A DNA stretch of 64,000 bases from Lunularia cruciata (taxonomy: Eukaryota > Streptophyta > Marchantiopsida > Lunulariales > Lunulariaceae). Location: positions 15,940,001-16,004,000 of the forward strand of contig OX419762.1 in assembly GCA_948567375.1 (NCBI GenBank), written 5' to 3'. A model generated the notes under the pieces. The model was given only the letters and a program-made list of their open reading frames with translations. It was not told where the DNA came from and did no database searches. This document shows positions 36,449-49,000 of this stretch, in pieces. Position numbers and translations under genes: made by a program. Positions within the stretch are counted from its first letter, which is position 1; every line of letters begins with the position of its first letter.

Positions 36449-37358
36449 TGGAAATTATCAATTTTTACTTCTCACTATCATAACAAGTTAAGCTTTTGAT
36501 TGCTCATCATATCTTTATGGTGAGTATTGTATGAATAGACTTTTGGTTAAATTTCCTAATTTAACATCATCACAAAGATCTTACAACCATCTAATAAGAT
36601 ATTTTTTAGTTATTATGAGCTTCTCAAATGGAATAATGCATGAAAGCGCTCATATTATTTTATGTTGTAATCTAGCTTTTGGTGTTGCTTCTTTCAAATT
36701 TTATGGGCAATTTTTTCCAATCAACATCCTTTATGCTTTTTCTTACAATTTTGAGTATAAGTTTTGATGGGAAATATAGCATCAGTAAATTATTTTTTAA
36801 ATAGTATTTAGAATATAGTTCAATAAAGTCTTGTTATGTTCCTCCATGTTTTGCAACTTTGACTGTTGTTTTAAATAGTTGCTAATCTTGATTCTAAGAG
36901 CTAAGTCATTGTTCAATCAAAGACAATGTGTCCATATAAACTCTGTGAAGTCAAAAATATAGATCAAGAAATTTTTAAAGCCTTATGTAGATGTGATGTA
37001 TAATGTGCTATTACTCCAAGTGAATCAAGTGTAATAGGATATAGAAAATTTGACAAATATGTTTTAGAAATCTTCCTTGTATGGTGCTTGGAAAGAATAC
37101 ACATTTGATACAAAGAGTAATTACTTGATATTCTTAAATTTCCCTCTACTTTTTTCTTATGGGAGCTTTTATGCAGTTCTAAAATGATATTGGCACCAAA
37201 GCATAGCTTGCTTATATCAAACATAGGATGTAAATTTTTTTATGAGTATGAATAAATCACCCAATGAGGTAATAACTCACATGAACTTTGAATGATTGTG
37301 TGAGATGTTTAACCACTAGTTTTCAAATCAGCTGAGTTATATTATGGGTTATCGTTAT
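36449..37358. other. AT-rich region without a gene
   Basis: Only short chance open frames; nothing was recognised on either strand. Confidence 0.5.
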
Positions 37359-37359
37359 G

Positions 37360-37605
37360 TTAATGAATGAAAATCTTCTATCCACCACCAGATAGATGAG
37401 AAGTATTTCTAACTAAAATAATTTATCTCTAAGATTTTATTTCATATCTAATCATGTACTAGTTTGCCTTAATTAATGAAAATCTTCAATCCACCACTAG
37501 ATAGATGAGAAGTATTTCTATCTAAAAATAATTTATCTCTAAGATATCTCTAATTTATCTATAAGATTTTATTTCATATCTAATCATATACTAGTTTTCC
37601 TTTGA
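37360..37605. repeat. Tandem duplication, ~110-bp unit
   Basis: TAATGAATGAAAATCTTC at 37,360 and TAATTAATGAAAATCTTC at 37,470 begin two copies. Both contain CCACCA.TAGATAGATGAGAAGTA-like sequence, ATAATTTATCTCTAAGAT and a CATATCTAATCAT.TACTAG end. The second copy has a short internal expansion around ATCTCTAATTTATCT. Confidence 0.85.
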
Positions 37606-37924
37606 TAGATACAAATGGTTGCAATGATCATGTTGACCTCTAAGAAGGAAAATCTTTTTGTTTTCTTTATAAGAATAACAAAAACATTTGGAATTAAGTA
37701 GCACAATATGACTTCAATATATGAGTTTTCCAATAGAGTAGGTTTTCTTTTCCCTTAACATGCACAAATTTGTTAAGGTCTAAGAATTAGTGTTCTTTTC
37801 TCAGCTATAGGTAAGTATATGTTCTAACCTTGGTCACAAAAAATTTACAATATTATGGTTTAAGCTAGCAAAACCCCTTTAGCAACATCTTTTTTGGCCA
37901 AGAAGATGAGTATCAACATTTAAA

Positions 37925-38112
37925 CCAATAAACCATTTTGGACTTTGTTGATAATTACACTCAATCAGCCTTAACCATTGTATTCAACTTGAGCTTCTTC
38001 TAGACCATAGTATTCAAGAAAATAACCATTTTAGACTAGGTTGATAATCACAATCAATTTAATTAACCTAAATCAGTGTATTCAACTTGAGGTTCTCCTA
38101 GACCATAATACT
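37925..38112. repeat. Tandem duplication, ~92-bp unit
   Basis: AACCATTTTGGACTTTGTTGA and AACCATTTTAGACTAGGTTGA begin two copies. Each then has GATAAT.ACA.TCAAT, GTATTCAACTTGAG.TTCT and TAGACCATA.TA.TCAAGA. The copies are diverged, so this is older than the 275-bp repeats. Confidence 0.8.
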
Positions 38113-38539
38113 CAAGATCACTAGTCATGACTTCAATAAATTGATCTAAGAAATTTTACTCTTCTCAACTCATTATATTGTGATTTTCATGTCATGTATT
38201 TCTCTCTTAAGTGCTCTCACATCATGATCAAGGGCTTAATGATTTGGATTTTTTCAATGTTAGCAAGGTTGAAAAGATTCCGAATTTCAATTGTGGTAGT
38301 CCAATGTAGACATAAGTTTATTAATCCTCCTATTCTCAAGATTTTTTTCATTTGCATATGTGTAGGTTGAGTTCTTCTTCAACCATTGCACTTTCCTTAA
38401 GCATTTGGCTTGGTGATTCTCTTCCTAGTAACATTTTTGCATGATTTTGAATATGTAGGGTATTATTCTTCCATAACCATAATCCTTCCTAGACTATTGT
38501 ATTATTGTATTGGAGCAAACACTACCTTGTAAGGCTTTT

Positions 38540-39020
38540 CATGAGTTGATGGATTCCTCTTGGATCATACAAATCAGAGGTTGCATGACTGAAATTTGTG
38601 TGTCTTTAATAAAGGGAACAACAAGACCTTGAACATAGATTAATATTTTGATACCATGTTTAAATTATTTAAAAAACTGAATAAATATTTGGTTGAATGA
38701 AGAGATATTTCAATTAATAGATGGAATACATTAAATTTATGAGCCATAGCTTCTTACAAGTCAAGTTTAGGAATCAAATCCTTTTATGAGTTGTATGGGT
38801 TCTCTTTGAGCATATTCATTTAGAGTTTGAATGACCTATGGGTGCCTTTGATCAAAAGGATCACAAGATCTTGAACATGTTAAATTTATTTTAAAACTCT
38901 ATAAATCACTTGTAAAATGAAAAGGAGATTTCTATCAATAATAGAATAAATTAAGTGGAATGAGCACTATCAACTTAAGATTCAAGTTTAGGAATCAAGT
39001 TGGCCATTGAGCCCTAGATA
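38540..39020. repeat. Degenerate tandem duplication, ~240-bp unit
   Basis: Two copies share GATGGATTCCTCTTGGATCAT-like, ACAAGA.CTTGAACAT and TCAAGTTTAGGAATCAA blocks in the same order (about 38,550-38,785 and 38,790-39,010). Identity is low, which suggests an old duplication. Confidence 0.6.
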
Positions 39021-39650
39021 AAAATTGACAAAGCAAGAGTGAAGAAGTTGATTCTATCTTATATGCAAAGAAGCTAATGTTGTCTTATATGTATTAAGAG
39101 TGAAATCAAGAAAAGACACCTAAATAATACATGATTTTTTATATCAATTGAATTGTTAAAATTTTATTCTGTAGATTCTATACTTCCATTTTACTACTAC
39201 ATGATCAAAGAGAAAGATGTTCAAAAGGAAAGAAAACTCAGATTGCATTGTTGTGCCAAAGGTGATGTACTACAAAAGTTCTGCTTTTATACATTGGCTT
39301 TATATGGCAAAAATCATCACCACTAAAAGCTATCTCTCCTTTCTCACTTGAAGAAAAGTATTGCCTATATACAAATCCTTAAATCCTGACCTTCTTATAG
39401 TTTATCCTATGGAGTATTAATCTATTAGATAATAGTTCTTATGCTTGACAATGTGTTTCTGATATCGGTCATTTTTAATCCAAGAACTATTGATGTCAGT
39501 AGAATAATTTTTCACATCAACTGCTTGCTATTATATTAATAATATCTTTATAAATATGAGCTAATAAATATATAAATATTTTTGTATTAAAAGCTATTAA
39601 GGATAATATAGTGATAACTAATATGATGTAATATTAATAACAAAGCAATG
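39020..39650. other. AT-rich stretch before the second element nest
   Basis: No gene or clear repeat was recognised. Confidence 0.5.
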
Positions 39651-39654
39651 TTGC

Positions 39655-40290
39655 ATTAGCCCACCAATAGCTTTGGTTGTGAAGGAGATTGAGAAGCTCA
39701 AGGAGTCTGGATTTATTTGAGGTGTAAAATTCAGATGTTGAGATCTTGGAAAGGGTTGCAAGTCATGAGAGGTACAATCTTGGAGATGGTTAAAGTGAGT
39801 ATAATGAAATCAAGATTGTACAAGAGCATCAACAACTCACCACATTTACCACACCTTGGGGGACTGCTTTCAAGGTCATGCCTTTTGGGCTTTGCAATGC
39901 TCTAGCCACATTCCAATGGTTTATGAATAAGGTGTTTGAACCTTTCATGAGGAAATTTGTGACATATTTCATTGATGACTTTTGTGTCTATGTGAACAAG
40001 GAGTAGCACTTTGAGCACCTGATCAAGGTCTTTATCAAGGTCTTGCAATGCTTGGATGAAAAAAATGCATCACTCAACCTAGAGAAATGCAGTTTTGGTT
40101 GTGAAGAAGGTCTAATTTTGGTGCACATCATCTCCAAGGATGGATAGCAGTTGATCCTAAAAAGGTGAGGAAAATCTTAGCCCTTCTGTTCCCTTCAAGC
40201 TTGAAAAAGTTATGCTAATTCTTGGGCATGGTTATGTACTACAAGAGGTTCATCTTCTCATTTCCCAACAAGGCTTCTTGATATTATTTT
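39655..40290 (+). mobile_element. Ty3/gypsy reverse transcriptase fragment, broken
   Basis: The plus strand carries RT sequence around 39,860-40,140. A KVMPFGLCNALATFQ segment (near 39,870) is followed by a YFIDDF active-site-type segment (near 39,965) and an LNLEKCSF segment typical of gypsy RT just before RNase H. The fragment ends abruptly near 40,290 and no LTR is attached. Several breaks are present; it is old and inactive. Confidence 0.75.
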
Positions 40291-40759
40291 TCTTGTTTGT
40301 CCTCATCAATCTGAGAAATCATGCGTATACATTACCATGGTAGCCAAAGATTATGGGAAAGAGAGTCAAAGAACTTAATAAACTATTCATGAGACAAGCT
40401 TTGCTTGAAACTGAATTTTCAAACTCTCTTGCTCTGAAATACAACTAAAAATCCTAGCATGATATTTAACCAATCTTTCCTACATGCATAATTATTTCTT
40501 CCCATTAGAACACACCTACTTTTTATTTTGTGCCACTTGAAGACATTGAACTCTAATCAGCTAATGCATACATTGATGGGGAGAGCACTCAAAGATACCT
40601 CAAACTCTAATCATTTCACTTTGAAAGTGGCTTTCTATGGCTACTTCAAGCATTGACATCTTATGCATGTTCAAAGTTTGAATCCAAAAAAGTATCACAA
40701 ATCATTCTTTGACCTCTATATCTCTAGTTACATTTGGGTTCCAATTGTGAGAATTGACA

Positions 40760-41750
40760 GAAAGTGAGAATTGAAAAAATGTAAAAAAATATGTTGTTGG
40801 TAGAGGATAGAAATTATAAGAGCTAGTGGAGTCAAATGTAATACATAAAGGGCACTATGAAAAGCACTAGTTTTGGAAATGTATTGTGAAGAGGTGTTAT
40901 AATAACTAGTTAGCTAGTTTCAACATTCTTTCACAAGTGATAAATTTAGATTCACTTACTTTCCTCCTCCTAATAAGCCTAGCATGGGCAAATGTAAGAT
41001 TAATTTTGGGCCCAAAAGTCCTTTATTGAGAAAATCTGCTACCATGACAAAAGTAGGACAGACTGAAAACATACCATGTTTTCAGCTAGTTGTTTGAGAA
41101 AGTGATAATGCACTTATATACATTTAGTGCTTAGTAGTGCTATCCAGACCAAGTGCACTCTGATTGTTACAAAGTATAAGTATGGGATCTGAAGTATTAA
41201 TCTTGAAGCTCTCCAAGAACTCACGTAGCCACACAGCTTTAGAAGAGATAGTCACCAATGCAATACATTTGGCTTCATCAGACATCAGACAGAGTTTTTC
41301 GTCTGGTGGAGCTCCAATTTCTTGCTCCTTGCAAAAGAATAAAACAATAGCCCAACAAAAAAATATCATTGGTCACCCTCACCTGCCCAATCTGCATCAC
41401 TATAGCCAAAAGGAGATCATGGGTTATCAGATCTTTGATACTCCAAATAGTAGGAAAAATATATGCTTAATAGCTTTGACATGAAGAGGGCTTGAATTTG
41501 CCATAAATTGAGCAAGCATACTTAGAATAAAGGACAAATTAGGCAAAGAATAGCTAGATTTACAAAGGAGTGAACACACAGCATTAGCAAAAGGATAATT
41601 GTGCACACTTAGCTTTATGGGATCATGGGAGTGAAAAATGGTCAACAAGATTAAAAACCAAACTCTACAAGCTTTTGCTGCACTTAAAGACTTTGAGTAA
41701 TTCTGATCCCAACATCTTGTACGGATTGGATGACTTGTAGGCTTAAGCAA
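40760..41750 (-). mobile_element. Ty1/copia pol end fragment, broken, with possible LTR start
   Basis: On the minus strand, 41,620-41,430 carries an end-of-RT segment, and 41,330-41,120 carries copia RNase H with SDEAKCIALVTISSKAVWLREFL and a CNNQSALGL segment, both diagnostic of copia rather than gypsy. A possible pol C-terminus follows to about 40,980. After a purine-rich stretch (GGAGGAGGAAAG), a TGTTGAAACTAG sequence near 40,930 could start the 3' LTR. It is broken and its 5' part is missing. Confidence 0.65.
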
Positions 41751-41837
41751 TGGCTTAATTTTGTTTGTAAAGCTGTTTTTTCCTTATTCTTTTGTTGTCT
41801 AGGAATTATATCCTTCATCAATTTCCCTTTGTGGAGG

Positions 41838-42310
41838 TACTCTATAAAAGACTAAGGAGAGAAATAGTAGAATGCAAGATCACATTAGAACTCTTGAATG
41901 AGAGAAACTCCAAATGCCTAGCATTAGCTTGGGCTTTGGTATTTATAAGGAACATACAAGGCTCTTAGAAGCTTTTCAAGAAGTTCTCTAAAATTTACCT
42001 TCTTAGAGTGCAAGCTAAGTAGCCAAGAAGCTTCTCAAGAAGCTCGCTTCTAGAAACTGCCTACTTGGCGTGCAAGCTAAGCTAGTTGAGAACTTTCTAA
42101 GAAGCTTCCTTCTAAAAGCTACCTACTTGGCATGCAAGCTAAGCTAAACGAGAAGGTTCCCAAGAAGTTTTCTCCTAGAAGTCACCACTTGGCATACATA
42201 TAACCCAATATTTGCAAGGTACCAAGTAGCTTCCTAGATGCTTGTAGAACATTCTCATAATTATTGGCTAATTTGGTCTATTTGCTAGTTCATTAGTCTC
42301 AACTACCTTG
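41838..42310 (-). repeat. LTR-like segment, minus-strand copy of the 4.57-kb family
   Basis: Read on the minus strand it begins TATAACAATATGGAGTT at about 42,325 and parallels the 4,570 copy (TGTAACAAAAGGGAGTT). It then has repeated GAAGCTTC blocks alternating with AGCTTAGCTTGCA.GCCAAGTAG blocks, then TTATAAATACCAAAGCCC (about 41,950-41,933) and TTTGGAGTTTCTCTCATTCAAG. Heat-shock-like pairs remain at 42,027-42,055, 42,090-42,112 and 42,152-42,159, but long registers of six units are not kept. Sequence on both sides belongs to other elements. Confidence 0.6.
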
Positions 42311-42890
42311 TTTTTAAACTCCATATTGTTATATACTCCATTGGTGAGGCAATCACATTGCTTGGGTGTTATGGTTGGATGAGTTGTTTTCAAGAACTCT
42401 ATAGGGTTGTTCTCTTCCTCTTCCAAGTCATCTTGAGACATGGGAGACAAATTGGAGTCACTTCTTTGCACAAATGTATTAGATATTTTCTAAACCTAGG
42501 TTATGAGGGAAAAGCATATGGAAGTAAATCTCTCAAAACAAGCTGAAGTTCTTGAAGTCCTAGGGGACCTTGAGTGGCTCCTTAGATGGCCCATTAATTC
42601 AAGGCCAGACTTAGTGTCATAATATAGAGTTGTGATGATAGTGAGGAACCATGTTCCTCAATCTCAGTACTACCCATGGATGGAAAATCATCATGATTAA
42701 TGGATGAGGTAGGCATCTAAGTATTAGGTTGTGAATTGCACTGCAAAACTTGAGATCATGATGGGGTAAGTGTAGAAGATTGAGGTGATATAGTTAATAG
42801 TGTAATGGAGAATAGTTGTGGATTTTCTTGAGTGAGGAGATAAATTGACCAATTTGTGAAGAGGGTCTAGCTTGAGAGGATAATTGTAAT
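42310..42890. other. Unassigned stretch between element fragments
   Basis: A 67-codon minus-strand frame (42,471-42,268) with an acidic DDLEEEENN run abuts the LTR-like copy and could be the end of an element coding region. Nothing else was recognised. Confidence 0.35.
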
Positions 42891-43010
42891 ACCATTAGCT
42901 AGACATATTATCTAGAGGTGGAAATTAGCTTGGCAATATTTGGAGGGATGTTATATATGATGATGAAAGAAGATCAGATAGAGGTATCACCAAAAGAGTA
43001 TTTCCACTAC
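42891..43010 (+). repeat. Inverted relative of the 10.6-10.9 kb tandem unit
   Basis: ATTAGCTAGACATAT..., GGATGTTATATATGATG and AGATCAGATAGAGGTATCACC match, in order, the minus strand of the 156-bp unit at 10,636-10,945 at roughly 75% identity. Here it sits at the start of a gypsy body, so it is probably element leader or LTR sequence. Confidence 0.65.
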
Positions 43011-46000
43011 ATTATAGTGGAGAGCTTGTTGTCCAAGTTCAGCCTGGTCATCCGACTGATAGCTCTGTGGTGAGAGCTCAGGCTATTGCAACCATAGCTG
43101 AGTCATAGGATGTGCTAGTCGGTAGAGCAGTGCTATACCCCTTGGGTTTTAGTATTGACTATTGGGAGGAGAAAACCTCCTATAGACCAGGTTGGCAGTT
43201 AGGTGAGGGACGAGTATGTTGCCTACTAGTGCTTCTATTGCTACTACTACTGCTGCTTCAATAGTGGCAGTCTTGGTTCACCATAGTCCTGGACCATAGT
43301 AGCATCATTTTCAACTTTTAGTGTTGTTGTTACTTGGCCTGGTGACTTATTGGAGAGGAACGCCCATGTAGAGGATACTCCAGTACCACAGGAGATCACT
43401 CAAATTTGGAGTACAAGTGGGATTGTTCCATCCACCTTGGATGTTACATTGTGGAGTTTGGAGGCATTGCAACAGCATGCAGGTTGGTTGGTGCAATAAG
43501 CTTAGAATGGAGCCTTTGTACCACCAAGAGATGAGTGTGAGGATGAGCCTCCAAAGTCAATTACCTTGACACCTCTAGATACCACACTCATTGCTTAGCA
43601 ATATCCAATAGAGGGAGTATGTCTATTAGAGTTGTTCGGTGGGATTAGCATTGGACTAGCTACGGTACTATAGGCGGGTATACAAGTACAGAGGTAATTG
43701 TATGTGGAGAGAGATGAGACTGCTAGGCAAGTCTCTCTTCATCATGTGGTACACTTGGCCTACCGATATCTTGAGTTATTACCAATGTCAGCAGTCAAGG
43801 TTACCAAGAGGCCTCAGCAATGGACATTTCCTTCCTGGGGGTGCATGATCTGGAGAGACATAGGCTTGTTCACTTGGTGATTTTTGGATGGCCATGTCCA
43901 AGACATACATGTGCTTGCCAAGGTTTGGGTCTTCAAGATCCCCATTTTGGTGTGTTTTGGGAGAAGTTATAGATACTATGACATCTATATGTCCATCAGT
44001 GCGTTTCTCCATCTTACCTTTTGGAAAACATTCCTTTGATGTGTGATTCTTGCACCATAGTGGTGGCAAGTACACATCAGGTCCATTCTTGGATGGGACT
44101 TGCTGATCACATGCTCATTGTCTTTGTCTTTTGTGGACAAACCTCTTACCCTAAGAGGTTCTACAACATGCATATGATGGGATTCAATGACTAGACTACA
44201 TCCTTGTTGATGACATCTTGGATGTTGGACGTCAGTCTCTGATAGTGGTTGTGGCTATTAAGTCACCTATGCAGTGGTGAACCTAGTTGGACAGCCTCGA
44301 GCTGCTTTTCCCACACTTATGAGTTTCCTAAGTTCTCATGCTTTTTGAGAGGGAAGTCTTGGACTGGTTTGGGACTCACAGTTACAATAGTTGGTGGAGC
44401 CCAACGCCAATGAGAGAGAGCAGGCAATGGGTTTTTGCACCGGTATTACCATTGTTCCAACAGTGTCAGAGGCATCCAAGCATTAGGTGTTAGGTTAGGG
44501 TATGGACCTGGATTGTGAGCCTTGGCTTGGCAGAGCAGCGTAAGATGCACTTGATAGGCATCACCACTTGGGCACTCGTGAGCCCTATGCCTATCAAGAC
44601 GATTCAGGCACATGTTGGGAGTGATGGACCAAGTGGAGATGGTATTCTTAGGACACAACCAATAGCTACTAGGGAGAGTAGTCTACTTGGAGTCCATCCA
44701 GATGAACATGGTCTACTTGGGATGGAGCTAGAGGACATATGGAGCTTGCAGCTAGATCAGAGTGAGTTTTTCACACAGAGGTTGGGACCTCTAGTGGTTG
44801 TGAGCATGACATTGCAACTCCTAAGGGGCTAGTGTAGTCAGCACATCTTCCACTTCTTCTATAGTTATAAAGGATACTTGGGAGCTAGATCTTGGATCCA
44901 AGCTTACAAGAGAGGAAAGACGGAAGGTTTGGAGCTTCTTGAGGAGCTCAAGTTGTTTTGCCTTCAGTATGAAGGATTTGGGTGCTCTAAAGGACCTAGT
45001 ATGCGGATTGAGCTGACTAGCAATACAATAGTTTTCAAACGTCCTTATTGATATAGTGATATGGAGAGGACAATGATTCAAAGCCGGAGTAGTGATCTTT
45101 TTGAGGTTGGTTTGGTGGAGATTTCACATGGCGAGTATGCATCAGCGACAATGATGCCAACCAAGAAGGATATGCATGGAAACAACACAGATAGGTGGAT
45201 GTGTGGAGATTACCATTTTATCAACCGAAAGACTAGGGCTGATTGTTATGCCATGCCTACACCGGAGGAGATCTTTGATGCAATTGGGCTTGCAAAGATC
45301 TTCAGTACTTTGGATTTTGAGCAGGATATCATCAATTGCTGATCAAGGAAGATAAGTCCAAGATAGCATTTTTGGCTATTGATCCTCACGGCAAGGATGT
45401 GTTATATGAGTTGAGGTTCTTACCATTTGGGTTGAATAAAGCTCTTGTTGAGTTCCAAAGGGGTTATGGACAAGATCCTAGCTGGATTGGATATTGCTTA
45501 GTGCTACATTGATGACATTTTGGTCTATAGCATTATTGTGGAGGAGCATGAGAGACATTTGTTGGAAGTGTTTGAGAGGTTGAGATCTCATGGACTCAAA
45601 TTACATCCTGGGAAGTGTAGGTTCTTCCATGAGTAGGTTGAGAATTTGGGTCACACTATCTACCCTGGAGGACTTGGTGTTCATTTGACCAAGGTGAAGG
45701 CTTTTGCACGCATTCCTTGACCTACGGATGTGAGCAGAGGGGAGCATTCCTTGGGTTGGGGAAATTTTATCACCGCTATGTTAGAGGATTTAGTGTTATT
45801 GCCAAGGCCTTGACAAAGCTGACCAAGCTTACATAGGAGTGGTGTTGGGGAGATGAGCAAGAGAGAGCTTTTGTAGAGTTCAAGGAGACGTTGACATCTT
45901 CTCCTATTTTGAGGAGACCAATTAGAGGACAACCATTTCAGGCTCACATTGATTGGAGTATGTTGGGGCTTGGAGTAGTGCTCACTTAGCATGATGATTA

Positions 46001-47250
46001 GGAGTAGAAGTTTCTGGTGGCCTAGGCTAGTCGCTCCAACAATTCAGTAGAGGCAAAGTATATTTAATATGAGGGAGAGTACTTGGTAGCAGTTTGGGCA
46101 GTAGCACATTTCTGATGTTACCTATTTGGTAATCCCTTCACTCTCATCATTGATCATCCATTGAAGTGATTGATGGAGTCCAAAAAGCTTTTAGGAAGCT
46201 TGCACAATGGGCTTTGATTTTATAGGAGTATGATTTCATGGTTATTCACAGACCTGGAGTGGTGAACCGTGATGCAAATGGGTTAAGTAGAACCCATGTC
46301 CCAGCCAACACGATCAGACTGGAGCGTGTTGGCATGGTGAGACAGATGAGGAGATGGTGCCAAGTTGGCATGCATTTGCCTTTCTTGTATATTTTTTGAG
46401 ACTTTGGTGGTATCTCTCCTAGTGCATACAAAAGGAGTTATTGAGGTCACAGATCCAAAGAAGGAAGATATTGGTATAGTTCAACAAGACATTTGTGATG
46501 ATGTATTAGTGATGGACTATCTTTGCACTAGTGTTGTGGGTGGCACAATTGGTGCCAAGGAGAGAGATTGTGTTCTTCATAAGCCTAATGGTTCAGATTG
46601 GAGTGCAGACACCTTTTGCATGTATGGGAAGATAGTAGAGTGAGAGTAGTACCACTCCATCTTAGAGACTACAGTTGATCCGTCATGCTCATGAGGAGCT
46701 AGGACATTTGGAGTAAAGTGTACATATAGTTTACATAAAGTGTACATAGTCATTATTGGTGGTGCGGTATGCAAACCAATGTGCAGCAGTTTGTTGCCAG
46801 ATGTGTGGTTTGTGACCAAGTTAGAGCATCATTGAATGCTCCTATGCCATTGTTACACCCATTACCCATCATGGGATTGGGTTACCATTGGAGTTTGGAC
46901 TTTGTTGGACCTTTATCGTTGATTGTGAGATATCATCAATATGTTTTGGTGATGGTAGAGTACTTTTCCAAGTGGATTGAGTTGGTGGCACTTCCTTACA
47001 AATCTAGTGAAGGGACGGCTTACTTGTTCTTGGATTGGGTTCTCAATCATTTTGTTGTACTAGCTGAGGTTTTGACTGATCATTGTACTACCTCCAGATA
47101 TCACCCTTAGGCAAATGGCTTAGCAAAGAGAGTCGTTCATATAGTGAAGAGAAGATTGCAAAAGTATGGTTTGCGGAGAGGCCACTTAGGAGATTGGGAT
47201 CTACAGTTACCTAAATGGGTAAAAATCATATAATGGTCTAAGTTTTGGTG
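42891..47250 (+). mobile_element. Ty3/gypsy element body, broken (fossil)
   Basis: A long plus-strand element. The first part (about 43,010-44,850) is gag/protease-like by position but too decayed to assign in detail. RT is clear at 45,000-45,660: an FEVGLVEISHGEYASATMM segment, then MCGDYHFINRKTRAD, then MPTPEEIFDAIG...FSTLDFE. RNase H-like sequence lies around 45,850-46,290. The integrase region lies around 46,640-47,130, with a C..C zinc-binding tail near 46,795 and LDFVGPL near 46,895. The RT wording is of a type seen in bryophyte and other early land-plant gypsy elements. There are many breaks (more than ten) and no LTR pair was identified. It is a different lineage from the chromovirus at 1-4.5 kb. 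Confidence 0.85.
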
Positions 47251-49000
47251 CAATTTGGCATTAAAATAAAAGAATGCAAGGTTTATAGATAGTAGATAGA
47301 ATGAAGAACATTGCATTATAAAGTGAACCTTGGTAAAGTTAGATCCTTGTAATTTGATATAGGTTATTTCATTGAATGAAGAGCAATGCTATACAACTCT
47401 AATCATAATACTATATGATTATACCACTATCTTTGATTTATTTAGTCAAAAATAACATTAAAATTCTATAATAAAAATTTCAGTAGAAAAAAATAAAAGG
47501 ATTGGATGGTTAGTTTAATTAGATATGTTTAAGCTGAAGGTACTATGAATGTTTTCTACAAGTCCACCTTCAAATAAATCAATCATAATTAATATTTAAA
47601 AATTTAAAACTATTAGATACTTTCAAAACATTCTATTTTATGATAAAATTTATATTTTCTCATAAATTGTTGAGTATACCAAGTAAAAATAATTTTGACT
47701 ATTTATATTAGAATTGAGATGAAAGATTTTGAAGGATAATCATATGATTTGATAAGAATCCATCACAACTTCTTATCTAAATGCAAGTTAAGTGTCTTGC
47801 ACGTACACCAAGAGAAAATAGATAGACTAGGCTTTATTAGAGAGATTACTTCCCTACAATTAATTTTAAAGCATTACTCAATTTCTTTAGAGAGATACAC
47901 ATTTGTGAGCAAGTCATGGCAATCTAGGTAGGAAGAAAAGTGCTAAAGGTATGAGCAAAAATTAATTTATCTTGATAAATTATCTAATTTGATTTATGAT
48001 TTAATACTTTGGAATTATTATTAACACTAAAATTATGAAACTTTATATATAAATATTATAGTTCCTTCCCTCCATTATCATTATAAGGGTGCAATTTGTA
48101 CTCTTCCTCTTAATTGGTTAATAAAACAAGAGTTAAGCATAAAATTTCACTCAAGTAATATAGCTACTACTAAATAGAGGAATGTTGTGTACTTATAAAT
48201 GAAATTTACTGTAAAGATACTATAACAAATAAGAAATTCATATCTTATCCACTACATTGATAGAGTATCTCACTCATCCACTCGAACTCTTTTTTATTCA
48301 TATTTCATTGAATCCTCTTGTAAGTTTGCTCACTTTAATATGAGTCATCCAGTCTAGATTGGGAAAAGGCAATGGGGAAGAGTTCAAGACTAGACCAATA
48401 CATATATACTGTTCAATGTTACTTTACTCATGACTTATAGTTTTAAGACCTGAAGCAACATCGTATGAAAATATAGGCTATTGATGATATATTTCAAACT
48501 GGGTATTGATGAACTGTGCATTGTACTAATTTGATCGTGTTTTCTTTTTCTAGCTGAGGATTAATCATTTGCCCATTTTATACATCCTCTTAATTTTTTT
48601 ATCTTTCGTCGTTTTCCCACTCTTAGTGATCTTACTGCATAAATCATATTTTTATTATAGGAACAATTTGGTATTCTTTGCTCATCAAAGTAAAGGAAAA
48701 TTCCAGAAATAATAATAAAAGAGACTGAGGAGAAGCCAAGAGTATAATTTAGTTTATGGATTTATTTATTTTATTATATTATATCTGTTGTGGATAACAT
48801 TTTGGTGATTGATTCCAAGAAAATAATTTTATAGATGATATGATGTAAAAGAAATGTAATTTCTTTGGGTGGTTAGATATAAAATTCTAGACATAAAAAT
48901 ATAATTACTTTATAGAATAAAATTAATTTTACTCTAAATAGATGTTTGAATACTTTTGATAATATGATCACTTTTCTTCATATACAACTAAGCAATAAGA
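47250..49000. other. AT-rich DNA, no gene
   Basis: Nothing recognisable on either strand; only short chance frames. Confidence 0.5.

Noticed and set aside
43788-44075. CKNHTSKECFPKGK on the minus strand as a gag zinc knuckle
   Set aside because: It lies antisense to the plus-strand gypsy body, lacks the CCHC spacing and has no gag-like context on that strand.
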